Shown piece after piece: positions 8,531 to 17,132 of a stretch of DNA of 64,000 nucleotides. The translations under genes and the position numbers were made by a program. Where the stretch lies: positions 124,001 through 188,000 of the forward strand of contig NZ_JAFLRH010000002.1 in assembly GCF_017310645.1 (NCBI RefSeq), read 5' to 3'. Numbering within the stretch: position 1 is the first letter of the stretch; every line of letters begins with the position of its first letter. The notes under the pieces are model-generated. The model had not been told where the DNA came from and did not search any database. It worked only from the letters and a program-made list of their open reading frames with translations. The DNA is from Paradesulfitobacterium ferrireducens (GTDB lineage: Bacteria; Bacillota; Desulfitobacteriia; Desulfitobacteriales; Desulfitobacteriaceae).

Positions 8531-9979
8531 ATGTTGAAAGTCAACATGACTGCTCAAACCAGTGTTGGGCTTAACTTGCTCTTGGAGGATCAGCTGGCGG
8601 AAATTCATTCCGCGACCCTGCAGGTGCTAAACACCGTTGGGGTGGAAGTCTACGAACAGGAAGCGCTTCAGCTCTTAAAAGATGCAGGTGCTTACGCCGA
8701 CGGCACCCGGGTGCGCATCCCGGTAAGAATGGTGCAGGAAGCGCTGGCTTCCGCGCCGAAATCCGTAACACTGTACAACCGCCTGGGCGAGCCTGCCTGC
8801 ATTCTGGAAAAAGGCAGAATCCATTACGGCACCGGGTCTGACACCCCGTATACGATTGACATCGAAACCGGAGAACGCCGGATTGCCACCAACAAAGACG
8901 TGGAAAACGCAGCCAAACTGGCGGATGCCCTCGATCATATCGATTTCGTGATGTCGCTCGGCCTGTCTTCAGACGTGCCGAAAGAGGCTTCGGATGTCTA
9001 CCAATATCAGGCGATGGTGACCAACACGACCAAACCGATTGTGTTCACTGCCCACGATAAAGAAGGTTTGCTCGCGATTCATGAGATCTCTTCCGTCGTT
9101 GCCGGCGGAGACAGGGAGCTGGCCCAGAAGCCGTTCTTGGCCTTATACGCCGAGCCGACTTCGCCCTTATTGCACACCCAGGAAGCATTGGAAAAACTTC
9201 TGGCTTGCGCGGATAAAGAGATCCCGCTCATTTATGTTCCCGCCACCATGCGCGGTGCCACCGGGCCTGTAACTCCAGCCGGTTCTCTGGTCGTAGCTAA
9301 TGCCGAGCAGTTGTCCGGCTTGGTGATCCACCAGCTGAAGCGCAAGGGAGCCCCCTTTATTTATGGCGGCGGCACCCCTCCGATGGATCTTAAAACGTCC
9401 ATTTGCTCGTATGGCTCCTCCGAACGGGATTTGGGCTGCACTTCCCTGGTCAAAATCGGCCAGTACTACAACCTCCCAACCTTCACCACCGCCGGCTGCA
9501 GCGACGCCCATGTCTTTGACCAACAAGCCGGGGCGGAGGCCGGGTTTAACCTGTTAATCGAAGGGCTTGCCGGAGGCAACCTGATTCATGATTCCGGCTA
9601 TATCGGCATCGGGCTCATTTCCTCCATGGAAATGCTGGTGCTGTGCGATGAAACCGCGGCCAATGTCAAATACTATCTTAAAGGGATTGAAGTGAACGCG
9701 GAAACCTTGGCCTTGGATGTTATCAAAGCGGTCGGACCGGGAGGCAATTTCCTGGGTGAAGTGCATACGGTCAAGAATTTTCGGCAAAACCGCCTGGAAA
9801 CACAGGTCATGAACCGCTTGAATCTTGATACCTGGGAAGCGGCCGGGGCCAAGACGTTTGCCCAGCGCGCCAATGAGCGGGTTAAAAAGCTGCTTGCCGA
9901 GCATGAGGTACCCCAGCTGCCGGCAGAGGTCCTAGGTAGAATTGATGAAATTGTCGCCAGAGAGAGGAAGCATGGATAA
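8531..9979 (+). CDS. MttB-family (trimethylamine methyltransferase-like) protein, non-pyrrolysine
   Basis: Corrinoid-dependent methyltransferase family that demethylates quaternary or tertiary amines (relatives include MtgB for glycine betaine). The open frame runs further upstream, but ATG 8531 is preferred: AAGGAGGA sits 4 bases before it and family similarity (LLLEDQLAEIHSATLQVL) begins just after. The 482-residue product has the barrel motifs GGGTPPMD, GCSDAHVFDQQAG and SGYIGIGLISSMEMLVLCDE. No in-frame amber codon is present, so it lacks pyrrolysine. TAATG overlap couples it to the downstream lyase. No corrinoid protein or reductase gene is nearby. The substrate is unknown; context favours a methylated histidine derivative. 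Confidence 0.88.
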   Translation: MLKVNMTAQTSVGLNLLLEDQLAEIHSATLQVLNTVGVEVYEQEALQLLKDAGAYADGTRVRIPVRMVQEALASAPKSVTLYNRLGEPACILEKGRIHYGTGSDTPYTIDIETGERRIATNKDVENAAKLADALDHIDFVMSLGLSSDVPKEASDVYQYQAMVTNTTKPIVFTAHDKEGLLAIHEISSVVAGGDRELAQKPFLALYAEPTSPLLHTQEALEKLLACADKEIPLIYVPATMRGATGPVTPAGSLVVANAEQLSGLVIHQLKRKGAPFIYGGGTPPMDLKTSICSYGSSERDLGCTSLVKIGQYYNLPTFTTAGCSDAHVFDQQAGAEAGFNLLIEGLAGGNLIHDSGYIGIGLISSMEMLVLCDETAANVKYYLKGIEVNAETLALDVIKAVGPGGNFLGEVHTVKNFRQNRLETQVMNRLNLDTWEAAGAKTFAQRANERVKKLLAEHEVPQLPAEVLGRIDEIVARERKHG

Positions 9980-11580
9980 TGGGTGAAGTACTGACCTTAA
10001 GCGGACGCGACCTGACGCTGGCAGATGTGGTGAAAGTGGCCCGGGGTCAAGGGCAAAAGGAAAAAACTTACCCTGAGGTGCGCCTGGCTCCGGAAGCCCG
10101 CGCTCATCTGATTCGGGTGCGGGAATATATCGAAAAAAATTGGCTCAAACCGGATGCGCCCACAATCTACGGTTTTAATTCCGGGGTGGGCAAGCTGAAG
10201 GATACTCATATTGCCCCCGAAGAAAATGATACCTTTCAAAAGCTGATGATCGAATCCCATTGTTCCGGGATCGGGGACGCCGCCAGCGAGGAAGTGGTGC
10301 GCGCCACCATGCTCATGCGCGCCAATGCTCTGGCCAAAGGGGTCTCAGGTGTGCGCATCCAGGTGGTGGACCGTCTCTTGGAGATGCTGAATCGGGGCGT
10401 GCACCCGGTGATGCCGCTCCTCGGCTCTGTGGGAGCGAGCGGGGATTTGGCCCCGATGGCCCACCTGGTCTCGGCTTTGGTCGGGCACCCGGAAGCAGAA
10501 GCCTTTTACCAAGGGGAGCGCCTGCCGGCCGCAGAAGCTCTGAAACGGGCCGGACTTGAGCCTTCTTTTGAGATGAAAGCCAAAGACACCTTAGGCATGA
10601 TTAACGGCTGTACCTTCACCTTGGGCATGGCCGTGCTGGCAGCTCATGACGCCCGCCGCATCGTTAAGCTGGCTGATGTCGCCTGCGCTTTAAGCATGGA
10701 GGCGATGCGCGGGGAGATGGGGGCTTTCGATGCCCGCATTCAGGAAGCGCGCAACCACCCCGGCCAGCTCCAGGCTGCGGCCAACATCCGCACCTTGCTC
10801 GCCGGGAGTGAATGGACGACAGACAATGCGCGCAGGATTAAGCTCAAGGATGAGATCCGGGAAGGGGAGTGGCAGCCGCGGGTGCAGGATGCTTACTCCA
10901 TGCGCTGTGTGCCCCAGGTGCACGGAGCGGTCTTAGATGTCCTGGACTTTGTGGAGCAGATTCTGGTGCGGGAAGCGAATGCCGCCACGGACAACCCGCT
11001 CATGTTTATGGAAGAGAACGGGGAATATGTCGGAATCAGCGGCGGCAACTTCCACGGGGAATACCTGGCTTTTGCCATGGATTTCCTGACCGTGGCCATT
11101 CACGAAATCGGAAATATTTCCGAGCGCCGCAGCGCCCGCCTTTTAGACCCGACCATGAGCTACGGTCTGCCGCGCAATTTGGTCGGCTCCACGGTCGGCT
11201 TAAACACAGGCTTTACCCTGGCCCAATGTTCAGCCGCCGCGTTGGTGAGCGAGAATAAGACTCTCTGTTTCCCGGCCAGTGCGGATTCGATTCCGACCAA
11301 GAGCAACCAAGAAGACCATGTCAGCATGTCCACCTGGGCCGCCCGTAAATCGCAAATGGTCATCAAGAACATGTTCAAGATTTTGGGCATAGAAATTCTC
11401 TGCGCCGCGCAAGGGATTGCCTGTGCCGCGCCCCAGCTTCCGGGATTTAAGCTGGCTCCGGCTACTCAGAAGGTGTATGATAGGGTTAGACAAGATATTC
11501 CGGCGACTGGGGATGACCGCTATATGAACAAGCAGATGCGGCTGGCGATCGAGCTGGCGGAATCCGACGAGCTAATTTGA
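9979..11580 (+). CDS. hutH: histidine ammonia-lyase family protein
   Basis: Member of the MIO-dependent aromatic amino acid lyases; HutH removes ammonia from L-histidine to give urocanate. The self-processing triad Ala-Ser-Gly is at 153-155 in GSVGASGDLAP; IYGFNSGVG near 63, ESHCSG near 92, VQDAYSMRCVPQVHG, GGNFHGE and SNQEDHVSM provide the other active-site blocks. At 533 residues it is slightly longer than usual (about 510). It lies between two MttB-like genes, with its start overlapping the preceding stop. In HAL the residues before NQEDH are usually TSA; here they are TKS. Histidine lyase is the first choice, but ergothionase or a lyase for methylated histidine belongs to the same family and fits the neighbours. 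Confidence 0.85.
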   Translation: MGEVLTLSGRDLTLADVVKVARGQGQKEKTYPEVRLAPEARAHLIRVREYIEKNWLKPDAPTIYGFNSGVGKLKDTHIAPEENDTFQKLMIESHCSGIGDAASEEVVRATMLMRANALAKGVSGVRIQVVDRLLEMLNRGVHPVMPLLGSVGASGDLAPMAHLVSALVGHPEAEAFYQGERLPAAEALKRAGLEPSFEMKAKDTLGMINGCTFTLGMAVLAAHDARRIVKLADVACALSMEAMRGEMGAFDARIQEARNHPGQLQAAANIRTLLAGSEWTTDNARRIKLKDEIREGEWQPRVQDAYSMRCVPQVHGAVLDVLDFVEQILVREANAATDNPLMFMEENGEYVGISGGNFHGEYLAFAMDFLTVAIHEIGNISERRSARLLDPTMSYGLPRNLVGSTVGLNTGFTLAQCSAAALVSENKTLCFPASADSIPTKSNQEDHVSMSTWAARKSQMVIKNMFKILGIEILCAAQGIACAAPQLPGFKLAPATQKVYDRVRQDIPATGDDRYMNKQMRLAIELAESDELI

Positions 11581-11660
11581 TAGTTTAGATTGAGATTATA
11601 GTATCAGACATTCCCCGGTTGACGCTGTGATTTTGTCGATAATAAGAGGTGTGCGCTTAA

Positions 11661-13088
11661 ATGAAGCCTTTGGTGGAAATGCTGACTGAGCGGGAAGTTT
11701 TAGAAATTCATAGGGCCAGTCTGGACGTGCTGGAAACGACCGGAGTGGAATTCCAAGGGGAAAAGGCTCTGGAGCTGTTTCGATCCAAGGGCGCCCGGGT
11801 GGAGGGAAATACCGTATGCTTAAGCCCCAGGCTGGTGGAAGAGAGTCTGGCTCAGGCTCCTGCCCGTTTTTTATTGGAGGCCCGGGACCCGGCCCGTTCG
11901 GTCTGGATCGGGGAGGATACGGTGTGCGCCCCGCCGGCCGGAGTGGTCTATATTCAGGATGCCCGAGAAGGCCGGAGGCCGGCTGACTTAGAGGATTACC
12001 TTCATTTGGTGCGCATCATCCACCAGAGCACGGTTTACGGAACCAATGGAGGCGGCATTGTTATTCCTGCGGCGCCCTCTTTTTCCGCCCTTGAAAAGTA
12101 TGCCTGGATGGTCTTGGCCGGTCATTGGTATTCGGACAAGCCCCAGATGGGTTTTGCTTTGGGAGCGGATATTGCGCGAGCCGCGATCGAGATAGCGGAT
12201 ATTGTGTTTGAAGGGAGGCCGGGCTGTCATACCATCGGCACGGTCAACCCCGATTCTCCTTTAATGTTCTCGGAGAAGATGATCGAAGGGCTGTTTGCAT
12301 TCGCTGAGGCCGGGCAGCCGGTGATTGTAGCGCCCTGCAGCATGGCCATGGCCACCAGTCCGGTGACCCTGGCCGGCACCTTGGTGGTAAATAATGCGGA
12401 AGTCTTAGCCGGGTTAGTCCTGGCAGAGCTCATTCGCCCCGGAACCCCTGTGGTCTACGGCAATACCTCGACCATTTCCGATATGCAGACCATGGCCATC
12501 GCTTTGGGTGCGCCGGAACTGTCGCTCCTAGTGAATGCCACCGCCCAGCTGGCCCGTATCTACAAGGTGCCCTCGCGCACCGGGGGCTCGCTCACTGACG
12601 CCAAGACCCCGGATATCCAGGCCGGAATGGAGTCCATGCTTTCCATGTTCACTTCCCTGGCCAGCCGGGCGAGCATTGTCATGCATGCCGGAGGAATTCT
12701 GGATTCTTTCCTTACTCTTTCGTATGAAAAACTGATCCTGGATGAGGATGTCATCGGCATGGCCGCGCGTTTTCTGCGGGGAATCACGGTAGATGAGGAG
12801 AGCCTGGCCTTGGATGTGATTAAGGAAAAAGGTCCGGGCAGCCATTATTTGGACACGGATCACACCATGAAACATTTTAAGCAGGAGTTTTGGCGGCCGC
12901 AGTTGAGTGACCGCCAGGTGTTCCAGCCGGAGCGCGATTACAGCAGTTATATGGTGGACAAGGCTGCTGCGGTATGGCAGAACCGGATCGCGGCCTACGA
13001 ACGCCCGGCGCTCAAGCGGGAAGTGGAGGAGCGTTTGCTTCAGTATTACCGGGATAAGTTTGGGCGGGAGGCGCTACTTGTGAATTAA
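11661..13088 (+). CDS. second MttB-family methyltransferase, non-pyrrolysine
   Basis: A 475-residue paralogue of the product at 8531, with the same opening (REVLEIHRASLDVLETTGVEF), the central CSMAMATSPVTLAGTLVV block and GGSLTDAKTPDIQAGMESM. No internal amber codon. The two copies are clearly diverged, so they probably act on different substrates or methylation states. It sits 80 bases after hutH and 13 bases before the molybdenum hydroxylase genes, within the same sigma-54 operon. Function is inferred from family only. Confidence 0.87.
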   Translation: MKPLVEMLTEREVLEIHRASLDVLETTGVEFQGEKALELFRSKGARVEGNTVCLSPRLVEESLAQAPARFLLEARDPARSVWIGEDTVCAPPAGVVYIQDAREGRRPADLEDYLHLVRIIHQSTVYGTNGGGIVIPAAPSFSALEKYAWMVLAGHWYSDKPQMGFALGADIARAAIEIADIVFEGRPGCHTIGTVNPDSPLMFSEKMIEGLFAFAEAGQPVIVAPCSMAMATSPVTLAGTLVVNNAEVLAGLVLAELIRPGTPVVYGNTSTISDMQTMAIALGAPELSLLVNATAQLARIYKVPSRTGGSLTDAKTPDIQAGMESMLSMFTSLASRASIVMHAGGILDSFLTLSYEKLILDEDVIGMAARFLRGITVDEESLALDVIKEKGPGSHYLDTDHTMKHFKQEFWRPQLSDRQVFQPERDYSSYMVDKAAAVWQNRIAAYERPALKREVEERLLQYYRDKFGREALLVN

Positions 13089-13101
13089 AGGGGGTGCGGC
13101 A

Positions 13102-13563
13102 GTGAAGCTTGAATTCAAGGTAAATGGCAAAACGTATGAGCTGGATGTAGATCCTGAGTCCCGGTTGTTGGACGTGCTCCGGGAGGAATTGGGCCTGACC
13201 GGGGCCAAGGAAGGCTGCGGGGAAGGGGAATGCGGGGCCTGCACCGTTATTATGGACGGCCTGGCGGTGAATTCCTGCCTGGTGCTGGCAGCCCAAGCCC
13301 GGGGAAAAGAGATCTTAACCGTGGAAGGACTGGCGGAGAACGGGGAACTGGACAGGCTGCAGCAGGCTTTCATTGATAACGGGGCGATTCAGTGCGGGTA
13401 CTGCACCCCCGGAATGCTGATGTCGGCCAAAGCGCTCTTCCTGCGCAACCCCCACCCTTCGGAAACAGAAATCCGGACGGCGCTTGCGGGAAACCTGTGC
13501 CGCTGCACCGGGTATGTCAATATTATCAATGCGGTTAAGGACGCGGCGGAGGGGGCGGTATGA
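13102..13563 (+). CDS. molybdenum hydroxylase 1, [2Fe-2S] subunit
   Basis: Electron-transfer subunit of a xanthine dehydrogenase/CO dehydrogenase-type enzyme, 153 residues. The plant-ferredoxin-type cluster motif GCGEGECGACTV is followed by C in VNSCLV, and the C-terminal second cluster by CGYCTPGM and CRCTGYVNI. GTG start with GGGGGTG upstream. The stop overlaps the FAD-subunit start by 4 bases (ATGA type). Order in this set is small-medium-large. The ring hydroxylation substrate is unknown; an imidazole-type ring would suit the operon. Confidence 0.92.
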   Translation: MKLEFKVNGKTYELDVDPESRLLDVLREELGLTGAKEGCGEGECGACTVIMDGLAVNSCLVLAAQARGKEILTVEGLAENGELDRLQQAFIDNGAIQCGYCTPGMLMSAKALFLRNPHPSETEIRTALAGNLCRCTGYVNIINAVKDAAEGAV

Positions 13564-14486
13564 TGCCGGAATTTCAAATTGCCTGCCCTCAGAATCTGGC
13601 AGATGCCATCACTGAAGCATCCCGCCTGCAAGGGGAGGTTCTGTTTGTAAACGGAGGCACAGACCTGATTCTGGAGCTTCGGTCCGGACAAAAGAAGGCG
13701 GATTGGCTGATTGACCTGTCCCAGGTTCCGGAACTGCAAAGCCTGCCCACCCTTGAAAACGGAATGCTTAAGCTGCGAAGCGGGGTTACTTTCACCAGGT
13801 TAAGTACGGATCCGCTTGTCCGGAAACATGCCCGCTGCCTGGCGCACGCCGGTGAGCAGATGGGCTCAGCCCAGATCCGCAACCGCGCAACCCTCGGCGG
13901 CAATATTGCCTCAGCTTCCCCGGCGGGGGACAGTCTCCCGGCTCTGGCGGCCCTTGAGGCAGAGGTGACAATCGAGGGTTCCGAGGGGGCGCGAACGCTG
14001 ACTGTGGCCGAGATGTTGGCCGCTAAAGAAAAAACGCTCAAGGCGCGCGAGTTGGTTACGGAAATTCTAATCCCCCTTGCCGAACAAGGCATCGAAAGGC
14101 GCAGCACTTTCACTAAAATCGGAAGCCGAACCCAGGTAAGCATCGCCCGTCTCAATCTGGCGGCGGTAATGGAGCTGGAACACGGAGTGATACGGAAGAT
14201 GCGGCTGGCGGTGGGAGCGATTGGAAAGGCTCCGCTCCGTTTGTATGAATTCGAAAAGGAATGGGAAGGAAAAGCGGTCAAGGCAGAATCGGCCGGGAAA
14301 ATCGCTGGGGAAATAGCTGGGACCTTGGCTGAGTTTTTGACCAAGACCGTGGATCAAGCGATCCCGGGCAGGCATTCGCAAGCCTATAAAAGGCAGGCGG
14401 TGCAAGCCTTAGCGTTTGATGTCGTGGCTGAGCTCTTCCCGGAGCAAGGACTGGGCCAAGGGGGTGGCGGTAATGGCGGAAGATAA
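13560..14486 (+). CDS. molybdenum hydroxylase 1, FAD subunit
   Basis: Medium subunit (CoxM/XdhB type) carrying FAD between the iron-sulfur and molybdenum subunits, 308 residues. FVNGGTDLILELR near 30 and TLGGNIASASPAGDSLPALAALEA near 110 are the FAD-binding loops. It has no cysteine insertion after the second loop, unlike the FAD subunit at 56309. Overlaps the small-subunit gene by 4 bases and the large-subunit gene by 14. Confidence 0.92.
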   Translation: MMPEFQIACPQNLADAITEASRLQGEVLFVNGGTDLILELRSGQKKADWLIDLSQVPELQSLPTLENGMLKLRSGVTFTRLSTDPLVRKHARCLAHAGEQMGSAQIRNRATLGGNIASASPAGDSLPALAALEAEVTIEGSEGARTLTVAEMLAAKEKTLKARELVTEILIPLAEQGIERRSTFTKIGSRTQVSIARLNLAAVMELEHGVIRKMRLAVGAIGKAPLRLYEFEKEWEGKAVKAESAGKIAGEIAGTLAEFLTKTVDQAIPGRHSQAYKRQAVQALAFDVVAELFPEQGLGQGGGGNGGR

Positions 14487-16794
14487 AGGAGTAAAACAGC
14501 TGGCAACACCGGAGCGCCAAGCAGCGGCAGCGGAGCAAACGCTCAAATATGTCGGGCGCAACCTTCCTCTGCATGATGCCGTCGCTAAAGCCACCGGTAA
14601 AATCCAATATACCGGGGACATGAACTTTCCAGGCATGCTTCAGGCCAAGATTTTGTTTAGCCCTTTGGCGCATGCCCGCATTAAAAAGATCGATGCTTCC
14701 GCGGCCTTAGCCCTGCCGGGGGTTGCAGCAGTTTTTTCCCATGAAAACACCCCTCAAACCCTTTATAACAGCCAGGTATGGTTTGCCGGACAGGAAGCGC
14801 GCGCTGATGAACGTCTCTTTCACGATACGGTCAGGTTTGTCGGGGACAGGGTGGCGGCGGTGGTGGCGACGGATAAAAAAATTGCTGCCAAAGCTTTGGG
14901 CTTGATCAAGGTAGAATATGAAGAATTGCCTGCGCTTTTCGACCCGGAGGAAGCCCTGACCGAAAATGCGGTCGAAATTCACCCGGGAGGTTCTCCGTTT
15001 TTTGAAAAAGAGTTCGGTTGTGGCAATCCGAGTGAGACTTTTAAGCAAGCGGAGCTCATCGTGGAAGACAGGGTGGAAACGCCCAAGATTCACCACGCGG
15101 CGATGGAAACACACGTGTGTATTGCCGTCCCTGATCATAGCGGCAAAATTACGGTCTATACCCCTTGCCAAATCCTTTATTCGGTGCGCTTGGTGGTCGC
15201 TGAAGTTTTAGGGCTGCCCTATAACAAGGTGCGCATTCTTAAAACCCCTATGGGAGGCTCATTCGGCGGCAAACAGGAAGTGACGATTGAGCCCCTGGCA
15301 GCATTTTTTGCCCAGGCAACCGGGAAACCGGTAAAAATTGAGTATAATCGCCAGGAAAGCATCATTTCAACCCGCACACGGACCCGGACGATCGGGTATG
15401 TGCGCACAGCCGTGGATCAGAACGGAAAAATACTGGCCCGCGAAGTGAAAACAATCGTCGATACGGGAGCTTACACTTCGAACGGAGCAATTGTCAGCAT
15501 GGCGATGGGGAAAAAGCTTTTCCGCCTCTACCGCATTGAAAATCAAGTTTACCGGGTGCAGGCGGTGCATACCAACACCCCAGTGGCAGGGGCCGCCCGC
15601 GGCTATGGTTCTCCTCAAATCCATGCAATAACAGAGATTAATCTGGACCATGTCGCTAATCGTTTGGGCCTTGACCCGGTGGAATTCAGGTTAAGGAATT
15701 TGGTACACCCCTATGATGAAGATTTAAGCGGAGGTCCGTCTTTGGGCAATGCCCGCATTATCGACTGTGTCGAAGAGGGGGCTAAGCTTTTCCGTTGGCA
15801 TGAGCGCCGGACCCAAGCTGAGGCAGGTCGGAGCACAAACGGACGCTTTCGCCGCGGGGTGGGGATGGCTTGCGCCACCCATAGCAACGGCTATTTTGGA
15901 GCGTTCCAGGATTTTACCACTATGACTTTGCGCATGCTGGAGGACGGCAGCATGATCCTCAACTCCGGGATTCATGAATTGGGATGCGGCACAGTCACCA
16001 CCATGAAGCAGATTATCGCGGAGGTACTTGACATCAACCCGGACCGGATCGAGGCTCCGGAAGGGGATACGGAAACCAGTCCCTATGATGTCGGCTCTCA
16101 GGCCAGCCGTGTTACGCACATCTGCGGGGCTGGGGCGCTAAAAGCCGCGCGCAAGGTCAAAGAAATCTTTCGGAGGGAAGCTTCCAAGATTCTCGGCTGT
16201 GAGCCGGAAGATGTAGTGATGCGCTCTGAGATAGTCTGGTCGAAGCACAAGCCGGAGGAAAAGATGACTTACGGAGAAATGGTCAGGCTTATTCAACAGA
16301 AAAACCGGACGGAGATCATCGCTACTGAAACCTACCAGGCCGCGGACAACCCTGGTTCCTATGGAGCTAACTTTGTGGAAGTGGAAGTGGATACCCTTAC
16401 GGGACTGGTGCGGGTGATAGATTTGCTGGCGGTGCATGATGTGGGCAAAGCGATCAATCCCGGGTTTGTTAAAGGACAAATCTATGGCGGAGTGCAAATG
16501 GGAATTGGACTCGCGTTAAGCGAAGACCTGCAGATTGATCCCAAAAGCGGTAAAGCCAAAGGAGACAGTTTTGCCAGGTATCACCTGATAAATGCCCCGG
16601 ACATGCCGTCGGTCGAGGTATTGCTGATCGAAAAAGGAGGGGATCTTGGCCCCTTCGGGGCTAAGAGCATCGGGGAAATCGCCACCTGCCCGACTGCCCC
16701 GGCCGTCGTGAATGCGGTAAATCATGCGTTGGGTACGAACCTAACAACGCTGCCGTTGACACCGGAAAGAATTTTGGCGGCATTAAACGAATAA
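14473..16794 (+). CDS. molybdenum hydroxylase 1, catalytic Mo subunit
   Basis: Large subunit binding molybdopterin, 773 residues from ATG 14473 (AAGGGGG upstream); the open frame extends 19 codons further into the FAD gene without ribosome-site support. Motifs: GGSFGGKQE near 260, GAARGYGSPQ near 374, and PFGAKSIGE near 728-735 holding the expected catalytic Glu. No CO-dehydrogenase AYRCSFR loop, so it is a hydroxylase for a ring or aldehyde rather than CO dehydrogenase. Last gene of the sigma-54 operon; its stop lies within the terminator hairpin. No Mo-cofactor maturation gene is nearby. Confidence 0.92.
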   Translation: MAEDKGVKQLATPERQAAAAEQTLKYVGRNLPLHDAVAKATGKIQYTGDMNFPGMLQAKILFSPLAHARIKKIDASAALALPGVAAVFSHENTPQTLYNSQVWFAGQEARADERLFHDTVRFVGDRVAAVVATDKKIAAKALGLIKVEYEELPALFDPEEALTENAVEIHPGGSPFFEKEFGCGNPSETFKQAELIVEDRVETPKIHHAAMETHVCIAVPDHSGKITVYTPCQILYSVRLVVAEVLGLPYNKVRILKTPMGGSFGGKQEVTIEPLAAFFAQATGKPVKIEYNRQESIISTRTRTRTIGYVRTAVDQNGKILAREVKTIVDTGAYTSNGAIVSMAMGKKLFRLYRIENQVYRVQAVHTNTPVAGAARGYGSPQIHAITEINLDHVANRLGLDPVEFRLRNLVHPYDEDLSGGPSLGNARIIDCVEEGAKLFRWHERRTQAEAGRSTNGRFRRGVGMACATHSNGYFGAFQDFTTMTLRMLEDGSMILNSGIHELGCGTVTTMKQIIAEVLDINPDRIEAPEGDTETSPYDVGSQASRVTHICGAGALKAARKVKEIFRREASKILGCEPEDVVMRSEIVWSKHKPEEKMTYGEMVRLIQQKNRTEIIATETYQAADNPGSYGANFVEVEVDTLTGLVRVIDLLAVHDVGKAINPGFVKGQIYGGVQMGIGLALSEDLQIDPKSGKAKGDSFARYHLINAPDMPSVEVLLIEKGGDLGPFGAKSIGEIATCPTAPAVVNAVNHALGTNLTTLPLTPERILAALNE

Positions 16795-16835
16795 ACTTTA
16801 AGCCTGGCGTTGAAGCCAGGCTTAAAGTTTATTCG
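16788..16835. terminator. 21-bp-stem hairpin overlapping the stop codon
   Basis: Perfect inverted repeat: 16788-16808 and 16815-16835 pair over 21 bases with a 6-base loop. It begins within the last codons of the Mo-subunit gene and includes its TAA. There is no long T-run, but the size and position suggest termination or 3'-end protection of the operon transcript. Confidence 0.6.
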
Positions 16836-17132
16836 CTCATTCAGTGAAAATTATTCTTTTGATCATCAATTCTGAACGAATGAGTGGAGTAGAGTCTCCG
16901 CCTGAAGCTTCTATGTTTTACTTTAGCAAAACGAGTTTATTAAAGAATCCCAAAAAAGCAGTATAGTTAAGCAATTGGAAAAAATAGCATGAGAATTTGA
17001 GATAATATATGCAAAACAGTCAAAATTATCTGAAATTATAGTTGAGTTGACCGTTCAACTGAAGTATACTATTTTTAGAACGGACGCTCACTAATCTTAG
17101 CAACTTAAAGAAAAGGAAAGGAGTATGAGTGA
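16836..17132. other. spacer before ubiD with a possible operator
   Basis: A/T-rich gap without a gene. AGTTGA-ccgt-TCAACT (17045-17060) is a small palindrome about 70 bases before the decarboxylase start and could be a repressor site. AAAGGAAAGGAG just before 17133 provides the ribosome-binding site. No sigma-54 match was found here. Confidence 0.35.

Noticed and set aside
8531-13088. Pyrrolysine-containing methyltransferase
   Set aside because: Neither MttB-like gene has an internal in-frame TAG; both end at TAA.
13589-14344. 251-codon minus-strand open frame opposite an FAD subunit gene
   Set aside because: Ser/Ala/Arg-rich antisense of a conserved gene, with no start signal.
14473-16794. 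Aerobic-type CO dehydrogenase large subunit
   Set aside because: None of the three large subunits has the AYRCSFR active-site loop; xanthine dehydrogenase-type residues are found instead.
16970-17000. GG...GC pair resembling a sigma-54 promoter before ubiD
   Set aside because: The spacing between GG and GC is two bases too short and the flanks do not match.
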